Below, in pieces: positions 45,750 to 58,700 of a DNA stretch of 64,000 nt. The DNA lies in the NCBI GenBank assembly GCA_009760855.2, contig WPIO01000118.1, positions 594,001-658,000 on the forward strand, written 5' to 3'. Origin of the DNA: Cristatella mucedo. Its lineage: Eukaryota; Bryozoa; Phylactolaemata; Cristatellidae. Made by a program: the position numbers and the translations under genes. The notes beneath the pieces are model-generated. The model was given only the letters and a program-made list of their open reading frames with translations. It was not told the origin of the DNA and did not search any database. Within the stretch, counting starts at the first letter, position 1. Every line of letters begins with the position of its first letter.

Positions 45750-46260
45750 AGCGAACAATTACGAGTGTTTCATTCTGCAAGGCTTTCTGGAGTAAGTGAC
45801 GAAATTGTAAGGCTAAGCGGCGCAACCAAGACTGCATGCAACGTGGAAATAAGGCTAGCAGGTCCGGGCAAAGCTGATGTTTCGCAGGAAAATGCTAGGC
45901 TATGGGGAAATCTAACATCGATTCTAGGAGTCCCACAAGCTCGCCAATGACCTCAGTGTATACAGTGCATGCAATGCTAGCATACGTGAGGCGAAGCTAT
46001 CCTGACATAGAGAAATCCGATCGAAGGGCTCATCCGCCGGTGGCGTTCATCGCTGAGCTCGGCTCCACTTTTATATGCTCTTGTTGTTTGCTTTCAATTT
46101 CCCATGCACGTATTACCGAGAAAATGTGGCCTTAATGTTTTTGAGTAAAGGCGTATCAAAAACCAGTCAATTTTTAGCTCTTGGCTTGACCGTTTGCTCT
46201 TTTTAAAGCAATTTCTCTTAATCATTAATTCTCTCAATCATTTCTCTCAATCATTAATTA
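45750..46260 (+). repeat. Array modules C and G, unit 7
   Basis: C ('gattctaggagtcccacaag', about 45920) is joined directly to G (46.08 kb), as at 30.45 kb. Confidence 0.65.
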
Positions 46261-46389
46261 AACGTCAAAGTCTCGATCAGTAATTACACGTCAAAGTCTC
46301 GATCAGTAATTACACGTCAAAGTCTCGATCAGTAACTACACGTCAAAGTCTCGATCAGTAATTACACGTCAAAGTCTCGATCAGGAATT
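46261..46389 (+). repeat. 26-bp minisatellite, about five copies
   Basis: Repeats of 'cacgtcaaagtctcgatcag' plus 'taatta'. The motif is present once in every other G module, so it expanded in place here. Copies are nearly identical (one taac for taat, one ggaatt at the end), so the expansion is recent. Confidence 0.92.
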
Positions 46390-46394
46390 CAACA

Positions 46395-46565
46395 AGCAGT
46401 AGCTCCTGTGAGAGTGTGTTTGTGTGTCTGTATGTATGCATGTACGTATCTCCGTCTGTAACTCCACAAAGTCATAAAGATCATGTGGGTGTTACGCAGG
46501 AGAGTTTTGTATAGCGCACTCACAGCCTAAGCGGCTTTCGGTACCCATTTGGTATCACTTCACTT
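46395..46565 (-). mobile_element. LINE2 3'-terminal fragment
   Basis: 'ctccgtctgtaactccacaa', 'gtgggtgttacgcaggagag' and 'gcctaagcggctttcggtac' match the LINE2 3' end at 2.22-2.33 and 61.06-61.17 kb. Confidence 0.7.
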
Positions 46566-46569
46566 TCCA

Positions 46570-48000
46570 GTCTGTTTTAAAGATCTAATCACTCTGTAAA
46601 GTCAGCATCACTTCGGACGTATAACGACCTACATAGGGATGCAGACTTAGGTCGATTCTCTCTGCTTGTATCGCTCATTCTTTCGGCAGCTTTGATGCAA
46701 TCTATCACCAAGCCCTTCTTGAGTGCCTCTCGTCTCCCTTGGCATCACTGGCACTGCACTGCAATGAGTTAGCTAGTATTTCAGACGGAGACTCCAGAAT
46801 AATTATATATATAGGAACCCTCGAAGTATGTGGTACCTCAGGACTATGTGCTTAGACCCGTTCTTTTCACATTTTATGCTCTTACTCTTGCTGGTGTGAT
46901 TACCGAGCTCAATTTAGGCTTTCTCTTCTATGCGGATGACACTCAGTTGTACCTTTGCTTTGATCCCTAGCAGCCCATGAGCACGTCGAATTCTCTCAAC
47001 TCCTTTGCTGCATGCATTGATGACATTCGTATATGTATGGCAGCAAGCCTTAAGTTAAACAATGATAAAACTAACTTACTGGTTACGGATAGAACCAAGT
47101 GTGATTCGGAAATGGAAATGTTAAATTTCATAGACGGCTCTGCCAGTATACTTCCGGTTGAATCCGTACGAAAACTAGGCGTCCAGTTCTAAAGTGACGT
47201 TTCATTGGACGACCACATCAGGTCCGCAGTCAAGTCTACCTACTTTCAGCTACATAACATTGCTAAAATTTGGGCTTGCTTAGAACGAAAACGCCACATC
47301 TAAATTTTTCCATGCATTTGTGACATCTAGTCTCAACTTCTGTAACTCATTGCTTCCGGTCTACCGGCCTGTGCAGTCCGGCACTTACAGTTTTTGAAAA
47401 ACTCTTTAACTTGGCTGGTCTGTCATGGGCACCGCAGTTGCCATATCACACCTCTTCTCGCCGACATGCACTGGCTTCCAGTCAAGCAACGCATCGACTT
47501 CAAGTTTTTTGTCGCTCACTTTTTGGTCCCTTCATTTTTTTGGAGCCAGCCCACTCATCAGATCTACCCCCCCCCCCACCAGCCTAAGTATCGTACCGCC
47601 GGCATTTCGGAAACTAACTGTTTACCCATACCTCAAATCTTTTGTAGACCAAGCTTTTAGTTCGTATGCTTCCACAGCCTTGAACTCCTTTCCGATTTAC
47701 GCCTAGAAGTTCCCTGACTTGATTGCACTTAGAAGGAATCTAAAAACGCATCTATTTATCACAGCATTTATTGGGTCCAAGCGACTAGCTCTTTATGTGC
47801 TTATGTGGTCAATGTTGCCACTAAACATATTTGCAGCTGATCCTATGCATTTCACCCCACAACATGCTATGCTTGTTGTTACACGTCGTGCTACCACTAA
47901 TCATTCGATCATGCTTCTTGTGCGGCAAATGTAAAGTGCCTAGAAAGATATTGATTTCTCTGAGGCGCTATATCACTTGTAGTGCTATTGTCATTATTAA
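46570..48000 (+). pseudogene. L2-like LINE, RT to 3' end, broken
   Basis: Plus-strand pieces: RT start (46.6-46.75), '[18 protein letters not shown]' (46.9-46.97), 'LNSFAACIDDIRICMAAS' and 'LKLNNDKTNLLVT' (46977-47192), 'DDHIRSAVKSTYFQLHNI', 'HRSCHITPLLADMHWLPV' (47394-47660) and the 3' tail with 'aatgtaaagtgcctagaaag' (47930-48000). Several stop codons. A C run lies at about 47567-47577. Confidence 0.85.
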
Positions 48001-48004
48001 CCTC

Positions 48005-49205
48005 CGATCCTCCATAACAGCCATAAGGTCATCGCTCGAGTTCAAGAGAGAAACACGAGAAATAGCAATAGCCCAGATTGACGTCGCTCTGCAAGACTGG
48101 TTGTCGTGTCTTTCTACTTGACTGCAATGCTGACAATATGCGTTTGACAGCCTCGCTTTAACTAAGAATAAATAATAATAGTAGCTTATGCTTGCGAAAA
48201 TCACAGAGAACTCGGTAGTTGCTTTGCAATTTGGGCCTGCTGGGTGTCTGCTTTTTTCGCTGGTGGTCTCGTCCTACTGACGAGCAATCGTGAAGTTATT
48301 TCTGATGGAGCAATATATTTACAAAGGAAAAGTAAAATAATACTTGCTGTCGCTGAATAGATAAGCATGATGCATCTGTAAAATATCAGCAATACAACAA
48401 TAAATGGCTTCCTTTCAGTAATGATTTGTATGGCTGCTGCCGTTGATCGTTCGAAATACAGCGTACGAGCTTTATACTACTTTGTCCGCTATTTGTTTAT
48501 ATAAAGGTTTTGTATGTTCTCCATTTCAAGCTTCGTCCTATTCCGATTAATTTAACTATCAATACACAAGAACTTATTAGTCGTTCGCTTTTATATTGGC
48601 GCCGGCTCTCTTGCTTGAGGTCAGCTCCCTACTGAATCCGTACTTAGGAAAATTGCTTTTTGCCGGTGCTGAACTTTCGCGGTACCTATTAAGACAGTGC
48701 AGCGCTTTTTAATTCACCTACTTTTCTGAGTCATGAAATTTAAAAAAGAAATTCCAGCCAAGTACAGCACACCTTATTCAAGACCGAGTCAACAAATGAC
48801 AGGTGGAGCCTTGGGAACAGGCATTTTCACTTTCATCTAGCAATCGAAACTTTCCGAGAGCTAACGTAATTTTGCCGAGCTGGTTTCATCCAGCGGTTAA
48901 GGTGCTCGCACCGACCAAGGCCTGGCTGAGGTCGTGGGCTTGATCCCGTGGCATATGTGAAGCGCCTGAATAGAGACTAGTCTCTCTCTATACAAATGAA
49001 TTATATTTGTTTTTATTTTTTAAGCTTGAACATTATATTTTTTTATACTTGAACGGTAACTAAATCTCTCAAATTTAACGGCTAAAGATCGATTTTAGAG
49101 TTAGGAGAAACCGAGTGTCATAGTGAAAATGGAAAGCCTAAACATCACAATTGGCTCGACCGGGAACTCTCACTGCCTCTTTCTTTCTGTCTCTCTCGAG
49201 CTTTC
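48005..49205 (+). repeat. Array module H, unit 7/8, with embedded SINE
   Basis: 'tccataacagccataaggtc' to 'acaattggctcgaccgggaa'. The SINE (48872-49022) interrupts the stretch 'gagagctaacgtaa … gcttgaac'. Confidence 0.7.
48872..49022 (+). mobile_element. tRNA-derived SINE with L2-like tail (best copy)
   Basis: The head 'ccagcggttaaggtgctcgc' with degenerate A box, B-box-like 'gaggtcgtgggcttgatccc' (about 48929-48948), then 'tgtgaagcgcctgaatagag', 'actagtctctctctatacaa' and a T/A-rich end. The tail corresponds to the L2 3' hairpin (…agcgcctagaaagagatt…). Inserted in module H; sequence resembling the target ('cttgaac') recurs just after it. Confidence 0.8.
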
Positions 49206-49209
49206 TCTT

Positions 49210-49211
49210 CT

Positions 49212-49268
<57 letters not shown>
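49210..49268. repeat. (CT)n microsatellite, block A of unit 8
   Basis: About 50 bases pure CT. Confidence 0.92.
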
Positions 49269-49271
<3 letters not shown>

Positions 49272-49299
49272 TTTCACTCTTCTCGCTCGCTCTTGCTCT

Positions 49300-50366
<1,067 letters not shown>

Positions 50367-50673
50367 GCGCCTTCGACGAGCGCCTGCACTCTACTTTACA
50401 TATTGAATTCTGAGGGCGTGGTGTGAACAGAGTGAGCGTACAATCGTTTGTGAATTCAAGCCAGGCGCCAGCACATGGATATGTTACTTTCTGCTAAGGC
50501 ATTACTATCTAGTCAACGCCATGCTTGTGCAGCGGGTAGTAATCCTGCTTGCTAGAATACTTGAGAATGTTAAATCATACAAAAAAATAACATTGTTGTT
50601 CAGTTGGAAGTCATCGGCAAGCAAACGCCGATAAATAAAAAAGAATCATCTTTCACCTTTCAGCTTCTTTTAG

Positions 50674-50990
50674 GACGGCAAAAGCTGCTGCAGCTAATTG
50701 ATGAGAAGCGGGAAGACGCCTGAAGAAAAGCGAAAGCTAAAGAAATGCTGAAGATAGCTAATGAAAATCGTGCGCTAATTGAAGAAATGCTGAGGCTGGC
50801 CCGAGAAAATTGGAAGCTAGCTAAAGAAAAGCTGAATCTGGCTAAAAGAAAAGACAGTTGCTGGCTGAAGAAATACTTAAGCTAGCAACTGAAAATCATA
50901 AATTGGCTGAAGAAAAGCAGAAGGTAGCGGAAGAAACACTGAAGCTGACTGAATGACGGCAGATGCTCGCTAAAGTAAAATTGAGATCGG
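50674..50990 (+). pseudogene. Coiled-coil gene copy 7, broken
   Basis: The acceptor 'gcttcttttag' is intact, but no ATG opens a continuous frame. Heptad-coding pieces ('gagctagctaaagaaaagct'-type) are in at least three frames. The poly(A) hexamer is GATAAA (51255). It lies at the right end of the array. Confidence 0.75.
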
Positions 50991-51239
50991 ATTGCGGAAT
51001 GGCTGACGTTATCATTAGAGCTGCAGATGGGCTCTGGTATTCAGTCAATGCTGCCTTTACAACTTAGCCAGCTAGCCCTGCGACTACTGCTACTGCTGGC
51101 CGTGCAACTGCCGCAGCTGACAAAATGGAGCGGCAGCAGCCGGCCAAAGAGTAGAATATGTAGAAGCGATTTAAGAGACGAAGCTACTACTGTGACCCTC
51201 TTCGCTCGATCGATCGTGGGTGAGCTCACCTTTGAAAGT

Positions 51240-51660
51240 CTATCCGTCAGAGCCGATAAACTTCTTTTTCTTGCAGTCCCCTTCGTTCTTTTACGTGGTC
51301 AGCTAAAGTAAATATCCAATCGATAGCACGAGAGGGAGCGACCGAAATTTCAGGCAACGCGAAAATAATGCTAACGAGAGCACGGGCACTTTTAGGGCTT
51401 ACGTCGAGCAGAAAAATGCTAGGTCTTTTAGAAAACTGGCGTCGATTCTTGGAGTGCTACCGAGCTCGCGAATAACCGCATCAAACGCAGTGCTAGAAGA
51501 AGCGACTCAAGCTATTTTGACTTAAAGAAAGCCAGTCCAAGCGCTTGTCAACTTTCGTCGCTCAATTCGCCGCTGCGTTTCCTTTCTCTCGCTGCCGCTG
51601 AATTTTTCGGGATGGCTGATGCTGGTGATCTTGAAAGATGTCGAGAGTGCTAAGCAGCGG
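51240..51660 (+). repeat. Array module C, last copy, and array end
   Basis: 'cgattcttggagtgctaccg' (about 51443). A diverged second copy of its last ~80 bases ('ctctcgctgccgctgaattt') recurs at about 51868-51925 ('ctctcgccgccgctgaacct'). Confidence 0.6.
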
Positions 51661-52925
51661 CCGGAAGTGTGAGACCTGCGACGTAACCGAGAGATCCGAG
51701 ACGAGGCTGAAAGCCCCGCTTCGGCGGTGGTTTCAATGAGCGCTCTCGAGGCGTTCGCCTGGAGGCCTGCCGCTGCCGTCTCGGGCAGCTAGCTTGTTCG
51801 AGAGAGAGAGAGACGGTGCTGTGCATCTTTCGTCGCGGAACTCGCCGCTACCTGTCTGTGCTCTCGCCGCCGCTGAACCTTTCGTGGTAGAATTTCTTGG
51901 GATCTTGAAAGAAGTCAGTGCGGATGCCATACACTGCAAGAAATTTGAGATTTGCAAAGGTAATCGTTGGACACGAGACGGCTTGTAGCCGGTGGCCGAA
52001 GTGCGCTGTCTCAATAGTCAGCTCTTTGGAGGGCATGTCGGTGCCGAGACTTTGCTGTGTGGCTATAACGCACCGACTAGAAGCCTCAATGTTTGAACAG
52101 AGATTCTAAAGGACAAGCAAGAATTGTCCTAGGTAATCAACAGCTGAAAGATCATGGCAGCTGTGTGCGAGCCCATGCTCGCGCGAGCGAACCGCCCATC
52201 AACTCACCAAGTTTCGGTTCCGAAGGCGAATGGTGATTGTACTCTGCACAGCTTGGTCGCATCGCATGCGATCGTCTCCGTGCTGGATCGTCAACTGTAA
52301 AAGCATTGCGGAAAATTACTGTTTTACGATGGGAAAGAATAAGTGGAGCACTGTTAAGACGCGTTAGCCTGGACGATCGACGAAGTCAAGGTAGCAACGG
52401 CGTATTGTATGTTATTCACTCATGCTGTGTTGTGTGCTGATAGCACATCTGCAGAGCTGTGCGTTCTCGCATCAAAAGAGCGTTGACCATAGGCAGGTGA
52501 CAAAGGAAATTCGGTTTGAAGTTAAATCAACATTGGAGACGAGGTGTCAAAGTGAACTTGGATTTACTTCTCGAGGTCTGACAGCCGAATATTAAACTCG
52601 GCTATTATTAAAATATGAGCATGCGCAGACGATACAGTAGGAATTTGCAGAAATGAAAGTTCAACGAAAGCTGTCCAGTAAGGAATCAATTTGAGAAACG
52701 CGTACATGTCCGCCACTTACCATTTGGTGCGATTGTGAATGAAGCTAATCTACGGGTTGCGATCAGTTCAGGTAAAGTGGATTAACTCAGCGAGACCAAT
52801 CGATTATAAGGATTCAGCTACAACTTGGGATTTGGCTACTGATTAAAAGTTAGCTACAGTCTATGATTGAGCCACGGATAAGGCTTTAGTCCCTTTAGAG
52901 GATTTCGCCGCGGATTAAGATTTGG
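51661..52925. other. Single-copy DNA, nothing recognised
   Basis: Apart from the diverged C-end duplicate near 51.9 kb I see no gene, RNA or mobile element. Short frames (such as 52237-52440) have no recognisable pattern. Confidence 0.5.
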
Positions 52926-53105
52926 CCGTGATGGCTCACTAGGTAAGGCGATATCTCTTAACGACCTCAGCTCCGAGGTCGTGGGTTCGAATCCTGCTGT
53001 GGGCAGCTCTTTATTACCGCTGCAAGCGGCGGTGATAGCCTTTAAGGCTTTTCAGTTGCTATACAAAAGGGTGCTGTTAAATCAGCAAGTGTTTTTTTTA
53101 TTAGG
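52926..53105 (+). mobile_element. tRNA-derived SINE with intact A and B boxes
   Basis: A box TGGCTCACTAGG (52932-52943) and perfect B box GGTTCGAATCC (52984-52994), about 40 bases apart, as in Pol III type 2 promoters. Acceptor-stem pairing is poor and no 3' tRNA end is kept, and the body runs on to an oligo-T/ATTA end near 53105. It is therefore a SINE and not a tRNA gene. Its body differs from the L2-tailed SINE. Confidence 0.7.
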
Positions 53106-53610
53106 ATGTGGCCATGTGTTAGAATTTAGCTAAGAATCGCGTTTCTTTGCTTCACCTCTGACAGACGCATCGTAGACATTACTTTTGAGAAGTTTGTTTG
53201 GATGAACGCTTACATTAAGAGTCGGTACAAATTATTTTTAGGGTTGGCATCTTTGAAATATTTATTATGAAGCAAATGGTGGCTCGGAGGATACCCGTCT
53301 ACTGCCAGGGTTGATAACTTGCTTGTTCTAGCCATAAGGGGGCGAGATCAGGTCCGGGAAAGGCGAAAGCTCTTTTGCCAGGTTGCTTCACCATTTGTTA
53401 CCAGCGCCAAGCACTACTAGTCCAGTATAATTTACTTGGTACTTCGTTCCGTTCTTGCCTACGTTAGTTAGACTATGAAATAATTGTGTACAAAATCAGT
53501 ACGATTGTAACTCATATTGATGGTTCGCAGTACCTGAATTATAATGACGACAAACTGATTCTGTGATGTTCGATAGACAGGACAATATTAAAGCCGAGGC
53601 GATGCCGTAG
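53106..53610. other. Nothing recognised
   Basis: Single-copy sequence with no recognisable coding or RNA feature. Confidence 0.4.
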
Positions 53611-53800
53611 GCAGCGAGTTGGTGGTTCAGCAGTTAAACTAGTTTGAGCTCTAGGCTTTGAGTCGTAAGAGAGTCGTATCGACTCGTGGTCTCTGTTGAA
53701 TACCTGCAACCCCATGCCGCTCTCAGATAGATTTCTCCACGCTACGGATTATGTTCAGGTATAAGCGCTCTTTGTTGCTGCAGTATTCTGCTACTGCCGT
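53611..53800 (+). mobile_element. Possible old tRNA-derived SINE
   Basis: A-box-like TGGTTCAGCAG (53623-53633) and B-box-like GTATCGACTC (about 53676-53685), about 42 bases apart. Both diverged. Confidence 0.35.
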
Positions 53801-54205
53801 CATGCCTGCGTGCGTTGGTGTTGCATCTCCAAGTTGCTAGCCCTGATTGCACGGCTCACATCTTTACCTGCGTGTGCTCGCTGCGCGTCAGCTGGTATTA
53901 GCACCGTCATGAGCTCTGCTTTTGGCGGCCTTTTTACGTTCCAGACGTAGAAGCCGCTGCATTGCGTTTGTTGCTGTATTTGAAATGGCCCAAATGAGGC
54001 ATATCTACTATCGAGAGTATTGAAAAATGTACGACTGCAAATTTGCAGAGTTAAATGAAAGAGCGCAAAGAGACGCTTGGGCCATTCACTTTGTGGCAGC
54101 CAAAGAAGTAACAGGTGACGGTCGCATCCAGCTAGCTGCTTTGAACTCGTCATCCCCTTCCAAGAGACACGTCTCACGGCAAAGCCTAACGCTCTAGCCA
54201 GCGAC
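53800..54205 (-). mobile_element. Possible tRNA-derived SINE, minus strand
   Basis: On the minus strand, A-box-like TGGCTAGAGCGTTAGG (54185-54200) and B-box-like GAGTTCAAAGC (54139-54149). The 125-codon minus-strand frame over this stretch shows no protein family pattern and is probably SINE body. Confidence 0.4.
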
Positions 54206-54880
54206 CGGCCTCATCCGGTGGCCAATGCATCCTTTAAAAGAGTCTCGACGGAATTTCCGGCGAATCGGAACGTTGAGGGTAGCCTAACGTTTAGTGTGTG
54301 GACGAGCCACCCACTTCAAGGTGAAGCAGCTCGGCGTCACTGCGCGTTTGGAATTCCATAGCCCAAGGCTTCAGCTGTACTCTTAGTGTGTCGGTTCAGA
54401 CTAGCAAAGTTGCAAGCGGTTCGTTTGCGGCCTAGTTTTGTCCGGAGATGGAAGCCGCAACAGCGCCTACGATACAATTGCAAGGGAAACGGTGCAACGC
54501 GAGCGAATTGCATTTTGCCGTGTATTTGTCTTTTAATTATTCTTGAAATACAGAACGGCCGATGGCCGTCAGCCTTGGAGCTGAAAGCCGAAAACAATTG
54601 CGTTGAAGGAGGAACGATCACAAAACCTCTAGCTTACTGGCAGCGGCAGAGTCAGGGGCGTGCCATCTACCCCACCCCCGCTCTATGGCGGGATGCGACA
54701 TGGGCCGTTCCCTATTCTTAGACCACCCGACAGTCACCAACGACGAAATTTTTTCCCATTTGCACTCAATAGGCAACCGCCAAATTTTTGCCGAAAGCTG
54801 ACTATAATTTGGAGATATATTTTTTATTAATTGTGGGTCTTGCCCAATACTTTAAAATCGTATATTGTAATATTCTTGAA
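54206..54880. other. Nothing recognised
   Basis: The overlapping frames at 54337-54721 on both strands look like chance frames in GC-balanced sequence. Confidence 0.4.
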
Positions 54881-54884
54881 TAAT

Positions 54885-55025
54885 ACTTGATTATATAATA
54901 ATAATAATAATAATTAATATTAGTTGAATACTTGAAAATCACGCGGGTCTTGGCCCCTGCGATAAAAATCCTGGCTTCGTCTTTGACTGCCCGACCAGTG
55001 CTCAACCGACTCGGCTATCGAGACT
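54885..55025 (-). mobile_element. tRNA-derived SINE with (ATT)n tail
   Basis: On the minus strand, A-box 'tagccgagtcggttgagca' (54999-55017), a decayed B box (54959-54971), then 'gcaggggccaagacc' and an ATT repeat at about 54895-54915. The layout matches a third SINE type. Confidence 0.6.
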
Positions 55026-55520
55026 ATTGCAATGGTTTTCAACATAGGATCATAACGCTTCGGCTTTAATTTCCCACTCACGCGATCGAATGAGTCCTCG
55101 TGCACTTCACCAACGAATTCATGTATGAATCAGTTCAAATTTTGACGCCACAATCAATCATTGCGCCTTCAATGCTGGGTGACTAAAGAGTGTACACCGC
55201 ATATCATTTATGTGACTCCAGTCAAGTAGGAGAATGTAGCGTCATTTGTGTTTGTAACTTCAAAAGCGTGTCATATTTGGCGGCTCTTTGAGTTTGCCAT
55301 ACAATGCTAATGATTTCGCTGTTTTTAAACGCGTCAGTGTTCAAATTTAGCCGGCATTTTGGCGGCGAGCAGGAAGTGGCTTCGGCTTCGGCTGCTAAGG
55401 GAGCATAGACATTCACAATGATCACACGAAAGATTGAGCGCAGAGAAGGCCAAGGGCGTAATTGTTCGCGGACCGGAAGCTACGATTGCGCTTCAGTAAA
55501 AGTACGTATCAGAGGTCGAA
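55026..55520. other. 3' flank of the CAP gene, nothing recognised
   Basis: Single-copy sequence without recognisable features. Confidence 0.4.
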
Positions 55521-55525
55521 ATGAT

Positions 55526-55531
55526 TTTATT
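55526..55531 (-). terminator. Poly(A) signal of the CAP gene
   Basis: AATAAA on the minus strand, about 35 bases after the stop codon (55566-55568). Confidence 0.8.
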
Positions 55532-55565
55532 ATAAAACGATGGCAATAATTCCGCCTATTTAGGT

Positions 55566-55714
55566 CTATACTTTTCGGCCAACGTTGGCGACGAAGAGAC
55601 CCTGGTAGTTGCCGGCCGGACGGTAGTTTGCCACAATGAAGACCTTGCCGTTCTTGCTGGCCTTGGCAATGCCCATCTCCTTGGTGCCCTTCCAGACGAC
55701 CTGGGTGAAGTGCC
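55566..55714 (-). CDS. CAP gene, exon 4
   Basis: 149 bases after acceptor 'caccgatgcag', ending in TAG. Encodes HFTQVVWK with His117 and the C-terminal '[10 protein letters not shown]' strand. Confidence 0.95.
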
Positions 55715-58700
55715 CTGCATCGGTGACAGAGCAGCGATTCGTGAGCTTTTACTGGAGAAGCAGTGTCGTCTTAGTAAGCAAGAGCAGCGCAGTACGAGGA
55801 ACAGCCCATGAAACAACTGCCTGGAATTGTCGAATGCCATACGTATCTTTTCAGCTGAGCCTGAAGCCCGCACTATGCCCGTATCTGACAAATTCTTGGG
55901 TTTGAAGGGCAAAAAAATGCCACTGAAAAGTAGCTTGACACCGGCTCGCGCAATAATACCTCAAAGAGTTTACCTGGAACTTGATTTAATACAGTTTAAT
56001 CGGAAGTCGACCAGGCGATGAGACGCCATCGACTTAACTATCGTTGCCAGCTGAACAAGCCAAGGATACAGTATTTCCAGTCCGTATAGATATGCCTGAT
56101 TTATTTTAAATGGCTGTCGTTTTGGTGCCAGACCTGTCAGAGCCATTGAGGACGAATGTTGACTATGTCGCTTAACGCTTATGCGGCTACGTAAATGAGT
56201 TTTGTTAACTGTGCTATCAAACGTCCTTGAACTTCAGGTATAATAATTGAGGAAAAAACTTATCCAGCCAAAACTAGAAATGAACTACTTCCGTAATTTA
56301 CAATCTGTACTGAACTTGCATCTGATTAGACGAGTCATTCCGAAGAGAAAAGCTACACTTAAATTACTATTTAAAAGGCATAGATATGTACCTCAACTAG
56401 CCGAAAACCTTAATGAGCCAAGGTTCAGCAAGTTGGGGCCCATGTTGCATGGATTGCAAAATTTGGCACGCTTGATATTTGCAGGCATATAAGTTTCGGT
56501 TTACCTCCGAGTTCAACTTGGTTTCATAATCATTTTTTTATCCTTTTCTTTGAAGTGGAATTTCCAAAACTTTAGATGGTAATTCAAATATTTTTTTCTT
56601 TTGAACGATAGCTTTAACAAATAAATATTTACTTTTAAAATAGCACTGACTTGATGCCAACGAAGGTTCAATATTTTAGCTACGCTGAGAGTATAATAAT
56701 AAACAATTAATATTGGCCAGCAGGTCTTAATGACTTATACATTCCGGCATGCATGTCTCATACTTTCGTACTGAAAGAAAGTGACTAATGAATTCACTAG
56801 CCTGCGCAGATCAATCGTATGAGAGCCTGCCCAATGTCCGTACATAAATGCAATCCACATTTGCATAACATTGTTCCCAAAAATTTATTTTCGACTTACT
56901 CTACGTGCTTCAAAATATTTTGATGAATAAAGATAAAACATGTATACGCGATCTACAATAAATATGGTAACTATGAATTATCTATTGCCAGGGAATATAC
57001 AAAATCATAAAAAGGCTATGACGGATGCAGTGCGTCATTGATAAATATTACCTTTTCTCAAAACAGTTAGTATAGACAATTCATAATCTTCATGTGTATT
57101 GATTATTTATATATTTTTAATGTTCCTTCTTGCATGATATTGCTATCTTAAAAGAGAGCTGTAAGATCTCACGTCGGTATCGTGGACTCACAATTTACAT
57201 CATCGGACACTCTGACCCACACTCCCAAGTCAAAATTGAAGTTTTCACGATTATTATTTACTTTCTTTAGGCTAGTTTCAAGTAAATCTCAATCAAAACA
57301 TTTACACTTCAACCGAAAGCCCGAGTTTAAGTCCTTGGTGATTGGCTGAATCAGCTTACTGAGATACCATTTTGTCAATTTTCGCTGGTGATCGAATATC
57401 ACAGCGATTTACCTCGTGGGCGGGTAAATTCTTTAATCCCTCGGCTGCCAGCTGCGATAATTGTTAACGATTGCAAAACTTTTTCAGTCTAATTCCGTAG
57501 CCGAGCGACACGTGAGAGGCCGACTACAAGATTTGGCTTCATGCCTGTCATATCTATTAGGCATCCTATTAGCCAGTGTCACAGCAGCTTTGCATTCGGC
57601 GGGGCTCCAGCTACAAAACTGCCAAAGTATCATGCGACCTCGACGTATTTACATTTGGACAATCTTGTAGAGCAAAGCCAACAGCCCTAGGAATGAAAAC
57701 GTACATTTATAAGTGAGTGGAAACATACTGGCATGTATTTTCATATAATTCCAATCTTCATCGGCTCTAAACAAAATTGATACTTATTAATTAAACTTAA
57801 TTGGTACTTATCGTAAAGTAGCGTGCACACATGCACACAAAGAAGGAAAAACACGCGAGAACATGCACGCGCATATAGTAACATGCATCGGGTACACTCT
57901 CTTCTTACCGAGCAAATTAGAGACTAAGGTCAGGCTATGAAAATTAGTTATCGCAAGATTATCGGAGAGAGTAAACCGATGACATACCGGTTTTGGGGTT
58001 GAAGTTGTTGCTGTTGAAATCATGAAGGCTGATCTCGTCATACCACATCTTCGATGCTTGAGCACCTACAAATGAACACTTACTTCATACGTCTCCATTT
58101 TTGTTCGAAAGGTACTTGCACTGGCAAAACTAAAAATTTAGAGACAGAGAGTGACAACGAGACATAGAGAGGCAGAGAGGCAGAAAGAGAGAGAGAGAGA
58201 GAGAGAGAAACAGCGAGGACGACATGGAGCAAGACAGCGAGAGAGACAGCGAGACGGGGAAAGACAGAGTGAGAGACAGACAGAGACAGAGAGACGCTCT
58301 CTAACAGCCGTGTTACGTCTAACAGCAGTGTTACAGTAGCCCAACACTGGTATTAGCATGATAACGCTTCGAGTTCGGCCAGCCTGGTGGCAGCTTGTCT
58401 TGGCACTACGGTGTCTCAGAGATGAGCATGGCAAAGTGTACCTGACATATCTACGGTGCCGCTTCCCCACATCATGGCAATATTCTCTCCGATTCTTTGT
58501 CCGCCGAGCATGCAGCTGCTGTGTACCATGTTGCCCATGTTGGCCAGATTGTTGGCCCATGATTGAGCGTAGGCGGTGAGATCCGCTGCCAATGTCAGAG
58601 GTGCGGCACCGTGCATGCGCCTGAAAAACAGAGAACTTATTTCAATTTTCCCATCAAAAAAGAGGTGCAATCAGTTTAGTGGCAATTTACGCTGTAGTGG

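Noticed and set aside
46261-46389. CRISPR-like repeat array
   Set aside because: Repeats are directly contiguous without spacers, in an animal genome; it is a minisatellite.
52926-53000. tRNA gene
   Set aside because: A and B boxes are good, but the acceptor stem does not pair and the sequence continues as a SINE body.
53800-54177. 125-codon minus-strand frame as a protein gene
   Set aside because: No family pattern, lies downstream of a tRNA-like SINE head, no splice or start context.
55556-55912. 118-codon minus-strand frame over the last CAP exon
   Set aside because: Wrong frame: the spliced CAP frame is offset and gives the conserved HFTQVVWK segment.
57461-57670. 69-codon plus-strand frame in CAP intron 3
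   Set aside because: Short, antisense to the gene, no family pattern.
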